A stretch of DNA of 64,000 bases from Saprospiraceae bacterium (lineage in GTDB: Bacteria; Bacteroidota; Bacteroidia; Chitinophagales; Saprospiraceae), in contig JAIYAP010000031.1 in assembly GCA_027488935.1 (NCBI GenBank), forward strand, positions 1 to 64,000. The letters are read 5' to 3'. The position numbers were made by a program, and so were the translations under genes. This document shows positions 16,244-25,356 of this stretch, piece by piece; positions within the stretch are counted from its first letter, which is position 1, and every line of letters starts with the position of its first letter. The notes under the pieces are model-generated. The model was not told the origin of the DNA. It was given only the letters and a program-made list of their open reading frames with translations, and searched no databases.

Positions 16244-18607
16244 ATGTCCAAACTTGTAAATATTCGGATGCTGTGGTGCTTTGTGGCAATACTTGCCAGT
16301 TTGCTTAGCAGCTGCAATGTTACGAAGCATCTTGATGAAGCCAAAGGAGAGCGGCTATTGGTACAAAATACCTTGGAAATTAAAGCGGAAAAGCGGCTTG
16401 GATTGGGCGAACGTACGCCTATACAATATGAGTTGGCCCCTTTTTTCAAACAGCAGCCGAATAAACGTTCGTTTTACTTTTTTGATACCCGCCTTTGGCT
16501 CTATTACCGCTATAAAGACCGCAAATCGCGGAATGCGCGGTGGATCATGAAAAAAATTGCCGAACCACCCGCCATTTATAGTGCGTTGCTCACTTCCCGT
16601 ACGGCCCTCAATTTTGAAAATCAAATGCGGCAGCGGGGTTATTTGCAGGCAGCCTGCACTTACCAGGTTGATACGGTCAGTGTGCATAAAATGGCCGTCA
16701 AATACGTATTGGCGCTCAACCGCCTTTACCAAATTGATACGGTAAAATACGAAAGCCGCGACAGTCTGGTGCTACAGATTTTAGAGATGACCTCCGGCTT
16801 GTCGCCCCTTAAACGCAATGCAGCCCTGGATGGAAATTTGTTTGAAGCAGAAAAACTGCGCATCACCACCGAACTTAAAAACCGGGGTTACGCCTATTTT
16901 ACCCCAAATTTTGTAGAATTTAGTGGCGATACGACCAATTATCGGACCAACGTAACCGTCACGGTACTCACCCCGAGCGACAGCGTAATGCATAAAGTGT
17001 ACACCATTAATAACATCGGTGTGTACTATAGTTTGGTGCCCGAATTGATGTCAATTCGCAATGACACCTTATACAACGGTATTTATTTTGCTTCCTCGGA
17101 GCCAAAATTCAGCATACGGCCAGAGCGGTTGGTCAAATATATCTCCTTACAACAGCGCTGGCCTTACCGACAAATCGATTTTGATAAAACCGCCCGCAAT
17201 TTGAATGCGCTTGGGGTGTTTAAGTTTGTTTCAATTAAGCCTTTGCAGGATTCTATCCAGTCGGACAAGATCAATGTAGCCATTTCTTTTTCGCCGGTAA
17301 AAAAACTGGTGCCCAGCATGGGGCTTGATTTCAATTACCGCAATTCCATCACGGGCGGTTTGGTGGGGGTTTCCTCCTCGGCTTCCTTGCTCAACCGCAA
17401 CGCCTTTCGGGGTGCAGAACAGTTGCAGAGCAGTTTGCAGTACAATGTGGAGTTTGACGTTACGACGCCCAGTCGATTGATTTTCTCGCAGGAGTTTAAA
17501 TTTCAGAACGACCTGGTTTTACCGCGTTTTTTTGATTATTTCGGGTTTTGGCGCACGGTTAGCAGGCGACCCAGTGGGTATCGGCAGGTAGTGACGGCCT
17601 CCTTGTACGACCGTTTGCGCAATGAGGGAAAATCGCGTATTGCCTTGCATTACAACTATTTATCCCAAACGGCTTTTTACCGATATAACTTGTTCAACGC
17701 TTCATTTGGGTATGATATCCAAACCGACCCGGAGCATCAGTACAGTTTTAATCATATCGGGATTGATATTTTGCGGCCGCAATTTGACCCGGCATTTCAA
17801 TCGCGTGTGAGTGAATTTTTGCGGCGCAGCTTTGATAATCAGTTGTTTACCGGTTTTATTTTGCGTTCATTTTCGTATGCTTATGCCAGCAATGTGAACC
17901 GTTTTGGGGAGCGTTGGCAGTTGCGGATCGGCTCCGACGTATCAGGTTTGGAGGAATATGTGGTGAACCAGTTGTGGGAAATTCCGTTTGGGAAGCAAAC
18001 CTGGACAATCGGCGACCTGGATTTTGCCAAGTACCTGCGTTTGGACCTGGACGGGATATATTCAAGAGAGTTTAGAAAAGATCTGGTTGGGGCGATTCGG
18101 ATTGGTGCGGGCGTTGTGGTGCCGTATGGCGATTCGAAAGTAGCGCCTTACGTAAAACAGTTTTTTGTAGGTGGCCCGTCGAGTCTGCGTGCCTGGCGTA
18201 TCCGCGAATTGGGACCGGGTGCGTATGTAGATGCCTCCACCGATGCCCGGAACCAACGTCCATTTTACCAGGCGGGCGATTTTCGGTTTGAATTTAATGG
18301 TGAATTGCGTTTTCCGATGTTTTTATGGATCAAGGGCGCGGTATTTTTGGATGGGGGCAATGTGTGGACGATCAAAAAAGAAGCCAGCAGGCCCAATGCG
18401 GAGTTGCGGCTGGATTCGTATAAAAATATTGCCTTGGGAACCGGATTTGGGGTGCGGGCAGATTTTGGCTTTTTTATCCTGCGTTTTGACGTGGGGATCA
18501 AGTTGAAAAAGCCCACCCAAACGGCAGGATCGTATTGGGTAACCGAGCCTTGGCGCTTGCGGAAAGAAAACTTAGCTTACAACTTGGCAGTAGGTTATCC
18601 ATTTTAA
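16244..18607 (+). CDS. TamL-like lipidated Omp85 (BamA/TamA family) protein
   Basis: This 787-aa protein begins with a lipoprotein signal (ILASLLSSC, cysteine near residue 24), has POTRA-like repeats in the first half (including a late INNIGVYYSL strand pattern and YRQIDFDKTARNLNALGVF), and ends in a 16-strand Omp85 barrel with the motif region FFVGGPSSLRAWR and a terminal GYPF. Bacteroidota have a lipidated TamA homologue, TamL, with just this layout; it works with TamB in outer-membrane assembly or lipid transport. TamB is not in the window. The start is set by the promoter at 16216 and the lipobox; a longer frame from 15968 is antisense to the methyltransferase gene. Confidence 0.88.
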   Translation: MSKLVNIRMLWCFVAILASLLSSCNVTKHLDEAKGERLLVQNTLEIKAEKRLGLGERTPIQYELAPFFKQQPNKRSFYFFDTRLWLYYRYKDRKSRNARWIMKKIAEPPAIYSALLTSRTALNFENQMRQRGYLQAACTYQVDTVSVHKMAVKYVLALNRLYQIDTVKYESRDSLVLQILEMTSGLSPLKRNAALDGNLFEAEKLRITTELKNRGYAYFTPNFVEFSGDTTNYRTNVTVTVLTPSDSVMHKVYTINNIGVYYSLVPELMSIRNDTLYNGIYFASSEPKFSIRPERLVKYISLQQRWPYRQIDFDKTARNLNALGVFKFVSIKPLQDSIQSDKINVAISFSPVKKLVPSMGLDFNYRNSITGGLVGVSSSASLLNRNAFRGAEQLQSSLQYNVEFDVTTPSRLIFSQEFKFQNDLVLPRFFDYFGFWRTVSRRPSGYRQVVTASLYDRLRNEGKSRIALHYNYLSQTAFYRYNLFNASFGYDIQTDPEHQYSFNHIGIDILRPQFDPAFQSRVSEFLRRSFDNQLFTGFILRSFSYAYASNVNRFGERWQLRIGSDVSGLEEYVVNQLWEIPFGKQTWTIGDLDFAKYLRLDLDGIYSREFRKDLVGAIRIGAGVVVPYGDSKVAPYVKQFFVGGPSSLRAWRIRELGPGAYVDASTDARNQRPFYQAGDFRFEFNGELRFPMFLWIKGAVFLDGGNVWTIKKEASRPNAELRLDSYKNIALGTGFGVRADFGFFILRFDVGIKLKKPTQTAGSYWVTEPWRLRKENLAYNLAVGYPF

Positions 18608-18640
18608 GTCGACTTAATACAAGCGTTATACTGGAAAATG

Positions 18641-18648
18641 TAATTTTG
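18641..18648 (+). promoter_or_regulatory. -7 promoter element (TAATTTTG)
   Basis: Exact TAnnTTTG match 28 nt before the ATG at 18677. It implies separate transcription from the TamL-like gene, which ends 69 nt upstream of the ATG. No clear -33 partner is visible. Confidence 0.5.
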
Positions 18649-18676
18649 CCAGATCAAACATAAAATCAACACACCT

Positions 18677-19807
18677 ATGTCAAATTTACTTGATACGCTT
18701 AAATCCTACATCACCCCCGAATTGGTTGCAAAAGCATCTGCAACTTTGGGAGAAGAAGAAACCGGCATTCTAAAAGCCATTGTAGGCTGGGGGCCGTCGA
18801 TCCTTGCCGGATTTTTGAGTAAAACCGACGATAAAGACGCCATGAATGGCATTTTTAACAGCATTTCCGATTTTAATCCGGCGATACTGGATAACCTGGG
18901 CAGTTTGTTGGATGGTGGCAATCTGGCGCACAATGACCCAAAAGATGCTTCTGGACACTTGTTGGGCAGTATCCTGGGCGCAAAAATTCCGGCGATCAGC
19001 AACGTTGTTTCGGCGTTTTCTGGCATCAAATCCGATTCTACTTCAGCATTATTGGGCTTGGTTGGTCCTTTGTTGATGGGCATTTTGAATAAAGAAATCA
19101 AAACCGGTGATTTAAATGTGACGGGTTTTACAAATTTATTGACCGGACAAAAAGAAAATATCCTGGGTGCATTACCGGGTGGTTTGACGGGTTTGTTGGG
19201 TCTTGGCAAGTTGACCAGCAGCGATTCAGACGTGCCTACGGGCGGTTTGAACTGGTTTTGGCCTTTGCTGGTTTTGCTTGTATTGGGCGGCGGCATCATG
19301 TTTTACCTCAAAAATTGCAATAATCAGGTAGCGGTTGCACCACCTGTTGTAGCACAAGCCCCTACTGCACCGGCTCCTGCGCCTGCCTTATCCTTTCCTG
19401 CAGGTACCGAAGAAGCGGCGATGTTGGCTTTTGTGCAGGCCCCAAATGCGGTAATTGACAAGAACAAATGGTTTAATTTTCCTGAAATCATGTTTGATGT
19501 GAACCAGGCTACCATGAAAGTTGAGTCAGAACCAAAAATGTTGGCTGTGATGGCCATTTTGCGCGTCTACCCAGCTTTGAAATTAAAAATTGGTGGCTAT
19601 ACCGACACCGATGGCAACGACAAACTGAACATGACCCTCAGCGATGCGCGTGCAAAAGCTTGCATGGCCTGGTTGATTGGCAATGGTATTCCAGCCGATC
19701 GCTTGGAGGCAGAGGGCTATGGCGAAAGCAACCCAGTCGTTGCCAATGATACCCCGGAACACAAGGCGATGAACCGCCGTATATCTTTCAGTGTTCGAGG
19801 AAAATAG
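18677..19807 (+). CDS. DUF937-OmpA domain membrane protein
   Basis: This 376-aa protein joins a DUF937-like N-terminal half (about residues 1-170, with GWGPSILAGFLSK and LLGLVGPLLMGILNKEI), a single transmembrane helix at about 194-212 (FWPLLVLLVLGGGIMFYL), a Pro/Ala-rich linker, and a C-terminal OmpA domain (about 265-376) with LKIGGYTDTDGND and the LEAEGYGESNPV peptidoglycan-binding pattern. The N-terminal half has no signal peptide, so it should be cytoplasmic, with the OmpA domain in the periplasm contacting the cell wall. The combination is common in Bacteroidota; its function is not established. Confidence 0.88.
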   Translation: MSNLLDTLKSYITPELVAKASATLGEEETGILKAIVGWGPSILAGFLSKTDDKDAMNGIFNSISDFNPAILDNLGSLLDGGNLAHNDPKDASGHLLGSILGAKIPAISNVVSAFSGIKSDSTSALLGLVGPLLMGILNKEIKTGDLNVTGFTNLLTGQKENILGALPGGLTGLLGLGKLTSSDSDVPTGGLNWFWPLLVLLVLGGGIMFYLKNCNNQVAVAPPVVAQAPTAPAPAPALSFPAGTEEAAMLAFVQAPNAVIDKNKWFNFPEIMFDVNQATMKVESEPKMLAVMAILRVYPALKLKIGGYTDTDGNDKLNMTLSDARAKACMAWLIGNGIPADRLEAEGYGESNPVVANDTPEHKAMNRRISFSVRGK

Positions 19808-19870
19808 TTTCTACCCCATTTACCCTGTGCATAATACAACGCTCAACCGAATATTTAAACCAGTACGCAT

Positions 19871-21064
19871 ATGTTTTCTAACATTCAGTCTTCCTTACAA
19901 CAGGAACTAAACGGCATCCGGGAAGCCGGTTTATACAAAGAAGAACGTATTATCACCTCGCCACAAGGTCCGGTGATTGATACGACGGCCCAGCAGCAGG
20001 TGCTGAATTTTTGCGCCAACAATTATCTTGGTTTATCGAGTGATCCGGCCGTGGTGGAAGCGTCGATTGAGACCATTCGCAGCCATGGGTATGGACTTTC
20101 ATCGGTGCGGTTTATTTGCGGCACCCAGGACATTCACAAGCAGCTGGAAAAAGCGCTTTCGGAGTTTTTGGGCATGGAAGATTGCATTTTGTACGCTGCG
20201 GCTTTCGATGCCAATGGCGGATTATTTGAGCCTTTGTTGGGCGAACATGATGCGATTATCAGCGACGAACTCAACCATGCTTCCATTATTGATGGTATTC
20301 GGTTGTGCAAAGCCAAGCGTTTTCGCTACAAGCACAACAACATGGAATCCTTGGAGGACTGCTTGAAAGAGGCTACGGCTGCTAAGGCTGGCCGCATTTT
20401 AATTTTCACCGATGGTGCTTTTTCGATGGATGGAACCATTGCGCAATTGGATAAAATATGTGACCTGGCTGACCAATACGGCGCCATGGTGGGCATCGAC
20501 GAATGTCATGCGTCCGGCTTTTTAGGCAAAACAGGACGTGGCACCCATGAGTACCGCCAGGTGATAGACCGGGTGGATATTGTGACCGGCACCCTGGGCA
20601 AAGCATTGGGTGGCGCATCGGGTGGTTTTACGGCTGCCCGCAAGGAAATTGTGGATCTGTTGCGCCAACGTTCACGGCCTTATTTGTTTTCGAATACCGT
20701 TGCCCCGAGCATTGTGGGCGCTTCCATTAAAGTATTGGAATTGCTCAGCGGCTCCACGACCCTGCGTGACAAACTGGAACACAACACCCGTTGGTTTCGC
20801 CAGGCGATGACGGAAGCCGGTTTTGATATTCTACCGGGCGAGCATCCGATTGTTCCGATCATGTTGTACGACGCCCAATTGGCCCAGGATTTTGCCAAAG
20901 CCTTGCTTGCAGAAGGTATTTATGTGGTTGGATTCTTTTATCCGGTGGTGCCACAAGGCAAAGCGCGGATTCGGGTACAACTGAGCGCGGCCCACGAGCA
21001 GGAACATTTGGAAGCGGCCGTTGCGGCGTTTGTGAAAGTGGGAAAGGCGTTAGGGGTGGTTTAG
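19871..21064 (+). CDS. kbl: Glycine C-acetyltransferase (2-amino-3-ketobutyrate CoA ligase)
   Basis: This 397-aa PLP enzyme converts 2-amino-3-ketobutyrate and CoA to glycine and acetyl-CoA, the second step of threonine breakdown. Key segments are [13 protein letters not shown], the substrate region [18 protein letters not shown], the cofactor-contacting [10 protein letters not shown] and the PLP lysine motif [13 protein letters not shown]. Length and motifs match Kbl rather than the related AONS or ALAS enzymes. Threonine dehydrogenase is not in the window. A 7-bp tandem repeat begins immediately after the stop. Confidence 0.93.
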   Translation: MFSNIQSSLQQELNGIREAGLYKEERIITSPQGPVIDTTAQQQVLNFCANNYLGLSSDPAVVEASIETIRSHGYGLSSVRFICGTQDIHKQLEKALSEFLGMEDCILYAAAFDANGGLFEPLLGEHDAIISDELNHASIIDGIRLCKAKRFRYKHNNMESLEDCLKEATAAKAGRILIFTDGAFSMDGTIAQLDKICDLADQYGAMVGIDECHASGFLGKTGRGTHEYRQVIDRVDIVTGTLGKALGGASGGFTAARKEIVDLLRQRSRPYLFSNTVAPSIVGASIKVLELLSGSTTLRDKLEHNTRWFRQAMTEAGFDILPGEHPIVPIMLYDAQLAQDFAKALLAEGIYVVGFFYPVVPQGKARIRVQLSAAHEQEHLEAAVAAFVKVGKALGVV

Positions 21065-21151
21065 TGAGGAGTGATGAGTGAGGAGCGAGGAGCGAGGAGC
21101 GAGGAGTGATGAGTGATGAGTGATGAGTGATGAGTGATGAGTGATGAGTGA
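21065..21151 (+). repeat. Purine-rich 7-bp tandem repeat
   Basis: About twelve heptamers, of the forms GAGTGAT and GAGCGAG, run directly from the kbl stop codon. The last six are near-perfect GAGTGAT. The tract is noncoding and almost all purine on the plus strand. It is a likely site of replication slippage. Confidence 0.85.
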
Positions 21152-21215
21152 AATACTAATGCAATTCGATGCTAATCAGCACAATACGAAATATTTAATA
21201 TTTCAAAATCATCTT

Positions 21216-21283
21216 GACCTCGGAGAGGTCACGCATTTGTAGCTGCAAAACGACATCCCATTCCTTACGACTTCGGAGAAGTC
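21216..21283. repeat. Pair of related hairpins with matched base changes
   Basis: GACCTC-GGA-GAGGTC (21216-21230) and GACTTC-GGA-GAAGTC (21269-21283) have the same stem length and GGA loop. Each is followed by a GCATTTG block. The one stem difference is paired on both sides (C-G versus T-A), so pairing is kept. Confidence 0.75.
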
Positions 21284-21367
21284 GGGCATTTGTTTTGTTC
21301 ATACGAAGAGGATATACATAAATACAATCGCCTTTTGACAATACAACTACTTGATAATCAATTATTA

Positions 21368-21409
21368 CAAACGTTAGGTCTCTGTGGAGGTTTAACGTTT
21401 GTTTTTTTT
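21368..21409 (+). terminator. Rho-independent terminator
   Basis: A perfect 9-bp stem (CAAACGTTA 21368-21376 with TAACGTTTG 21393-21401) with a 16-nt loop is followed by eight T residues. It lies about 300 nt beyond kbl and would end either that transcript or a small RNA from the intergenic region. Confidence 0.8.
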
Positions 21410-21571
21410 ATTTTTTGGGGAGAGGCAACTTTTACCTATATTATACTGTCTATATCCTTACGCCCGGGCGAGATTTACTAAGCGCCGCCTGAAAGGCAAC
21501 ATTTATTGTCATGCTGAGCGCTGATTGTCAATGATTTAGGCCGTGCACAAAACTGTGCAGCGCGAAGTATA

Positions 21572-21579
21572 TAATTTTG
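21572..21579 (+). promoter_or_regulatory. -7 promoter element (TAATTTTG) for the LytTR gene
   Basis: Exact TAnnTTTG match 23 nt before the ATG at 21603. The hairpin-forming TGCACA-AAAC-TGTGCA lies 12 nt upstream of it and could be an operator. It supports 21603 over the ATG at 21543. Confidence 0.5.
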
Positions 21580-21602
21580 TGGTAATCAAAAAAAGAACGG
21601 AC

Positions 21603-22367
21603 ATGCAAACGCCAGTTATAAATCCAGTCAAACAAAGTAGTGAAATCCCGCTTGCGCAAGCGTTGCGTTGCATTATTGTGGAAGATGAGCCTTTGGCCGC
21701 CGAAATACTTACAGAATATATAGAACAGACCTCTTTTTTGGAACTTACGCATGTTTGCAATGATGCCATTCGCGCTTTGGATGTCGTGCGCATGTACCCT
21801 GTGGATGTGATTTTTTTGGATATTAACTTGCCCAAACTCAATGGGTTGGAGTTTTTAAAAACACTGTTGCACCAGCCACGGGTGATTATCACGTCGGCGC
21901 ACCACGAATATGCGGTGCAGGGGTTTGATTTGCAGGTGGTGGATTATTTGTTGAAACCGATTGAGTTTAGTCGGTTTACCAAAGCGGTTCAAAAATTGTT
22001 GGTGCCCCAGCGCTTGGCCGATGTACAGCCGCCTATGCGTGAAAAAAACAATGCACCTGCCCGTCCGTTCTATTTTTTTACGGTTCAAAAGCGCTCGGTG
22101 AAGATTTTTTTAGATGAAATTTTATATGTAGAAAGTTTGAAAGATTCGGTGACGATTCACACCAAAACCAAGTCGTACAATACCCATTATCAATTGGGCG
22201 AGTTGGTAGATTTGATGCAATCGGACAATTTTCTGCGCATACATCGCTCCTTTTTAGTGGCGGTAGACAAAATTGAGTCTTTTTCGGCAGCGGAAGTAGA
22301 AATAGCGGGGCGGACCTTGCCGATTGGTCGGAGCCATAAATTAATGGTGATGGAACGTTTGAAATAA
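21603..22367 (+). CDS. LytTR family response regulator
   Basis: This 254-aa regulator has a receiver domain (about residues 20-135) with the acidic pair in IIVEDEPLAAE, the phospho-acceptor Asp in VIFLDINLPKLNG, and the conserved Lys in VDYLLKPIEF. A LytTR DNA-binding domain follows (about 155-250; VKIFLDEILYVESLKD, LRIHRSFLVAVDKIE, LPIGRSHK). It should bind direct repeats upstream of target genes when phosphorylated. No LytS-type histidine kinase is next to it, so the partner is elsewhere. The start at 21603 is preferred because a -7 element lies just upstream, although the frame is open from 21543. Confidence 0.9.
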   Translation: MQTPVINPVKQSSEIPLAQALRCIIVEDEPLAAEILTEYIEQTSFLELTHVCNDAIRALDVVRMYPVDVIFLDINLPKLNGLEFLKTLLHQPRVIITSAHHEYAVQGFDLQVVDYLLKPIEFSRFTKAVQKLLVPQRLADVQPPMREKNNAPARPFYFFTVQKRSVKIFLDEILYVESLKDSVTIHTKTKSYNTHYQLGELVDLMQSDNFLRIHRSFLVAVDKIESFSAAEVEIAGRTLPIGRSHKLMVMERLK

Positions 22368-22397
22368 AAAAATTAGGTTTACATATTAAGCGAAAGA

Positions 22398-22430
22398 TTT
22401 GTAATTTAAAGGAACAAGCCCTTACCTTTG
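22398..22430 (+). promoter_or_regulatory. Promoter of the tRNA pair
   Basis: A -33 TTTG (22398-22401) and -7 TACCTTTG (22423-22430) are separated by 21 bp, which is good Bacteroidota spacing. The tRNA-Val gene begins 21 nt after the -7 element. Confidence 0.75.
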
Positions 22431-22451
22431 TCGCCCGTTTGGAAAGTAGCA

Positions 22452-22525
<74 letters not shown>

Positions 22526-22556
22526 CGATCATAAACAAACAATAATCCGTGCATTG

Positions 22557-22630
22557 CGGGATGTAGCTCAGCCCGGTAGAGTACACGCCTGGGGGGCGTG
22601 TGGTCGCAGGTTCGAATCCTGTCATCCCGA
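22557..22630 (+). tRNA. tRNA-Pro (anticodon GGG)
   Basis: The cloverleaf is complete: acceptor CGGGATG/CATCCCG (7 perfect pairs), anticodon stem CACGC/GCGTG with loop CTGGGGG (anticodon GGG), and TTCGAAT T-loop with one G-U pair in the T stem. It reads proline CCC/CCU codons. It lies 31 nt after tRNA-Val and shares its promoter and terminator. Confidence 0.96.
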
Positions 22631-22642
22631 CTTATTATGTAG

Positions 22643-22680
22643 GAGTTATGAACTTAGGTTTGTAACTCTTTTTTTATTTT
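22643..22680 (+). terminator. Terminator of the tRNA operon
   Basis: GAGTTA (22643-22648) pairs with TAACTC (22663-22668) around a 14-nt loop, followed by seven T residues, A, and four more T residues. It starts 12 nt after tRNA-Pro. Confidence 0.75.
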
Positions 22681-22883
22681 AAATCCCTCCTCTTAGGGTA
22701 AGTTATTCTAAGACATTATCTAGAGATGGAATGGTATATTTTACATTATCAGTGCTATCCATTTCATATTAGCAACTTTATTATTTACCCCTATTGTTTT
22801 TAGCATTTTAAATTTACAATAAAGTCCAATTAAAAAATTTACGTATTTTTATCCGAAATTTTAAATACTACTCCTCCCACCAA

Positions 22884-24278
22884 ATGAAACATTTACATGT
22901 TAAGGTTTATTGTTTGTTTTTAACAAGCAGTCTAGTTTTACCTTGCTTTTTAATTGGCCAATCGGTAAACCCGGCCCAAATCCCTGGCTTAGAACAACAA
23001 CTTGCCGCAACAACTGATGCGGCATCTCAGGCAGCTATTTGCAACGACCTGAGTGTTGCTTGGAGTAAAAAAGACCCAGGCCGTTCTTTGGAATATGCTG
23101 ATAAGGCCTTCGATTTAGCCAAAACGGCGAGATCTGGCAAGGAAATGGTGAAAGCCCTCAACCTCCGCGGCGATGCATATGTGCGCAAAAACGACGATGC
23201 TTCGGCCGAACGCGCCTATAATGATGCGTTAGAACGCTTAAAATCCCTTGACGATCCTGAATTAAAGGGCCGAACCTTGCATAACTTTGGAAAATTAGCC
23301 CAACGCGCACACAATTTAGAGCGCGCCAAATCCTATTACGAGCAAGCAGTTGCTATTCGGGAACGAATCGGCGATAAATCAGGACTGTCTTCTACATTGC
23401 AAAATCTGGGTGTATTGTATTCCGATTTAAGCGATCTGAACAAATCCAATGAATATTATAATAAGGCGTTGGCGCTTAGACAGGAACTCGGCGACAAAGG
23501 TGGCGTGGCAACTGTAGCCGGAAATATGGCGACCAATTTTTTGAGGTTAGGAAATTTCAAGGAAGCTGAAAATCTAGCCCGCATTGCAATTCCGGTTCAG
23601 GAAGAAATGAGCAATATGGCAGGACTCGGAACAGCTTATGGAACTCTTGCTACCGCGGTAATGAGGCAGGCAAATCCGAAAGACGCGTTGCCTTATTTTC
23701 AAAAAGCAATCGACAGTTTTCGAGCTGCAGGAAACCAGGGATTAGCTGATGAAACCACTTTAACCATGTGTAAACCACTTGCCGATCTTGGTCGGTATGA
23801 AGAGGCGAACAAGACGATTTTGTCCTTGTTAGAGGCACATCCAGAGGGTGCATCGCCGAATTTTTACCTCAATGCTTACTTCGGAATGGCTCAATTAAAG
23901 GCATATCAAAAACTTCATGCAGAAGAACTGGAATGGGAACAAAAAGCAATGAAGTATGCCACCGATGATGTGAAGCGCTCCGAGATTATGACAGATATGG
24001 CGGGCGCTTATGTTGGCCTGAAACAATATGACCTAGCTTTAAAAACTACGACAGAGGCCCTCAATCTTGCGCAAAAAGCAGGCGCCAAAGGCGCAGAAGA
24101 AATGGCGCTTTTTCAACAGGCTGAAGCCTTGTATTATTTAGATCGCTTTGATGAAGCCCTTCAGGTTTTGGAAAAAGAAATTGAGATCAATAAAAAATAC
24201 AATATTCAGTCAAATGTCGTAAGGTATCAAACCCTTAAAAGTAAAATTCTAACGGCGCAACTCAAAAAAAAAAGATGA
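22884..24278 (+). CDS. TPR sensor part of a split histidine kinase (5' portion)
   Basis: The 464-aa product has a signal peptide (LVLPCFLIGQ) and then about ten tetratricopeptide repeats (LHNFGKLAQRAHNLERAKSY, LQNLGVLYSDLSDLNKSNEY), with no membrane helix of its own. The coding frame ends just after a run of ten A residues at 24264-24273. Removing one A joins this frame to the downstream kinase frame without a stop, giving a normal periplasmic-TPR histidine kinase of about 805 aa. It is therefore best read as the sensor half of one protein, interrupted by a real or apparent frameshift. Alternatives are transcript slippage on the A-run or a sequencing error. Confidence 0.8.
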   Translation: MKHLHVKVYCLFLTSSLVLPCFLIGQSVNPAQIPGLEQQLAATTDAASQAAICNDLSVAWSKKDPGRSLEYADKAFDLAKTARSGKEMVKALNLRGDAYVRKNDDASAERAYNDALERLKSLDDPELKGRTLHNFGKLAQRAHNLERAKSYYEQAVAIRERIGDKSGLSSTLQNLGVLYSDLSDLNKSNEYYNKALALRQELGDKGGVATVAGNMATNFLRLGNFKEAENLARIAIPVQEEMSNMAGLGTAYGTLATAVMRQANPKDALPYFQKAIDSFRAAGNQGLADETTLTMCKPLADLGRYEEANKTILSLLEAHPEGASPNFYLNAYFGMAQLKAYQKLHAEELEWEQKAMKYATDDVKRSEIMTDMAGAYVGLKQYDLALKTTTEALNLAQKAGAKGAEEMALFQQAEALYYLDRFDEALQVLEKEIEINKKYNIQSNVVRYQTLKSKILTAQLKKKR

Positions 24279-24360
24279 CGCCGTTTTAGCAGCTCAGGAA
24301 GCCCTTCGAAGTGCAATTGAACGGGATGTTCCGGCCGACATCATCCATGCGCGCAAACAA

Positions 24361-25302
24361 TTGGCGGAAGCTTACCAAATTTCCGACCAACCTGAGGAAG
24401 CCGTCCAGGAACTTAAATTGGCCTATGAGCAAGAAGACAGCATAGTCAACCCGGGTACGGTGCGCTCTATGACCATACAGGAAAAAGATTTTCAGTTTGG
24501 TCAGGAGCGCCAGCAAACATTGTTAGAGCAACAGCAAAAAGACGCCTTAACTGCCGCAGAATTGGCGTACCAGCGTACCACCCGCAACCTGCTGTTGTTG
24601 TTGTTGATCGGCTTTTTGTTGGGCAGCGTCCTTTTGTTTTATTTATGGCGAAACCGTCAGCAATTACGCGCTTTACAAAAAGAGCTTGAGACCCGCCAGC
24701 GCATCGCCCGCGACCTGCACGATGAGGTAGGTTCCACGCTGTCATCCATTTCCATTATGTCAGCCTCGGCACCTTTGTGCGGAGAAACCGATCTGGGAAA
24801 TACGCGGTTGGCAGGGATCGGAAAACAAGCCCGCGATGCGCTGGATTCGATGTCGGACATTGTGTGGGCCATTAATCCGGAAAACGATTCGATGGAGCAG
24901 GTGGTGGCCCGAATGGCTGCATTTTCGGCAGGCATTGTTGAAAATGCCGGCATGGACCTTCATTTTGACACCGGAAAAGGCATTGGATCCATTCGTTTGC
25001 CAATGGAAAAACGCCGTGATTTTTACCTGTTTTTTAAAGAAGTAGTAGCCAATGCAGCCCGCCACAGCGCTGCCACCTCTGTATTTGTTGAGATAAAAAA
25101 AGAACACGGCAATTTGATTTTGGAAGTGCGCGACGACGGCTGCGGGTTTGATCCGGCCCTAGTTTCAAAGAAAAGTAGTTTAGGCGGAAACGGTTTAGTG
25201 AATTTACAAAGCCGAGCGGATGCATTAGGCGCTGTTTTTTTAATAGAAAGTAAGCCGGAAAATGGTTGCTACATCAGCCTTCGTATGCCCCTCATCCCAT
25301 AA
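24361..25302 (+). CDS. Histidine kinase part of a split TPR sensor kinase (3' portion)
   Basis: This frame is open from about 24265 and has a TTG at 24361, but no convincing independent start. It encodes the last TPR helices, a transmembrane segment (LLLLLLIGFLLGSVLLFYLW), a HisKA_3-type dimerisation region with the phospho-acceptor His (RIARDLHDEVGSTLSSI) and an ATPase domain (NAARHS, DDGCGFDPA, GGNGLVNL). This matches NarX/LiaS-type kinases. Its natural N-terminal half is the TPR frame just upstream. The cognate regulator is almost certainly the LuxR-type gene that starts 54 nt after the stop. Confidence 0.82.
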   Translation: MAEAYQISDQPEEAVQELKLAYEQEDSIVNPGTVRSMTIQEKDFQFGQERQQTLLEQQQKDALTAAELAYQRTTRNLLLLLLIGFLLGSVLLFYLWRNRQQLRALQKELETRQRIARDLHDEVGSTLSSISIMSASAPLCGETDLGNTRLAGIGKQARDALDSMSDIVWAINPENDSMEQVVARMAAFSAGIVENAGMDLHFDTGKGIGSIRLPMEKRRDFYLFFKEVVANAARHSAATSVFVEIKKEHGNLILEVRDDGCGFDPALVSKKSSLGGNGLVNLQSRADALGAVFLIESKPENGCYISLRMPLIP

Positions 25303-25356
25303 TTATGGGATTGCTGGTTGTTGAAAACTGTCGGATTTTTGCCTAAAAATGAATAG

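Larger units (their letters stand above)
21152..21602. other. Long intergenic region with hairpins, terminator and promoter
   Basis: No supported gene lies between the heptamer repeat and the LytTR gene. The stretch holds two related short hairpins (21216-21283), a strong terminator (21368-21409), a TGCACA/TGTGCA inverted repeat (21544-21559) and a -7 element (21572-21579). It is more AT-rich than its neighbours. Confidence 0.6.

Noticed and set aside
21065-21151. Possible CRISPR-like array
   Set aside because: The units are 7-bp direct repeats with no spacers and no cas genes nearby; it is a simple tandem repeat.
24361-25302. Independent histidine kinase gene with a TTG start
   Set aside because: The frame is open upstream to the A-run, has no promoter and begins in the middle of a TPR pattern; a frameshifted single gene fits better.
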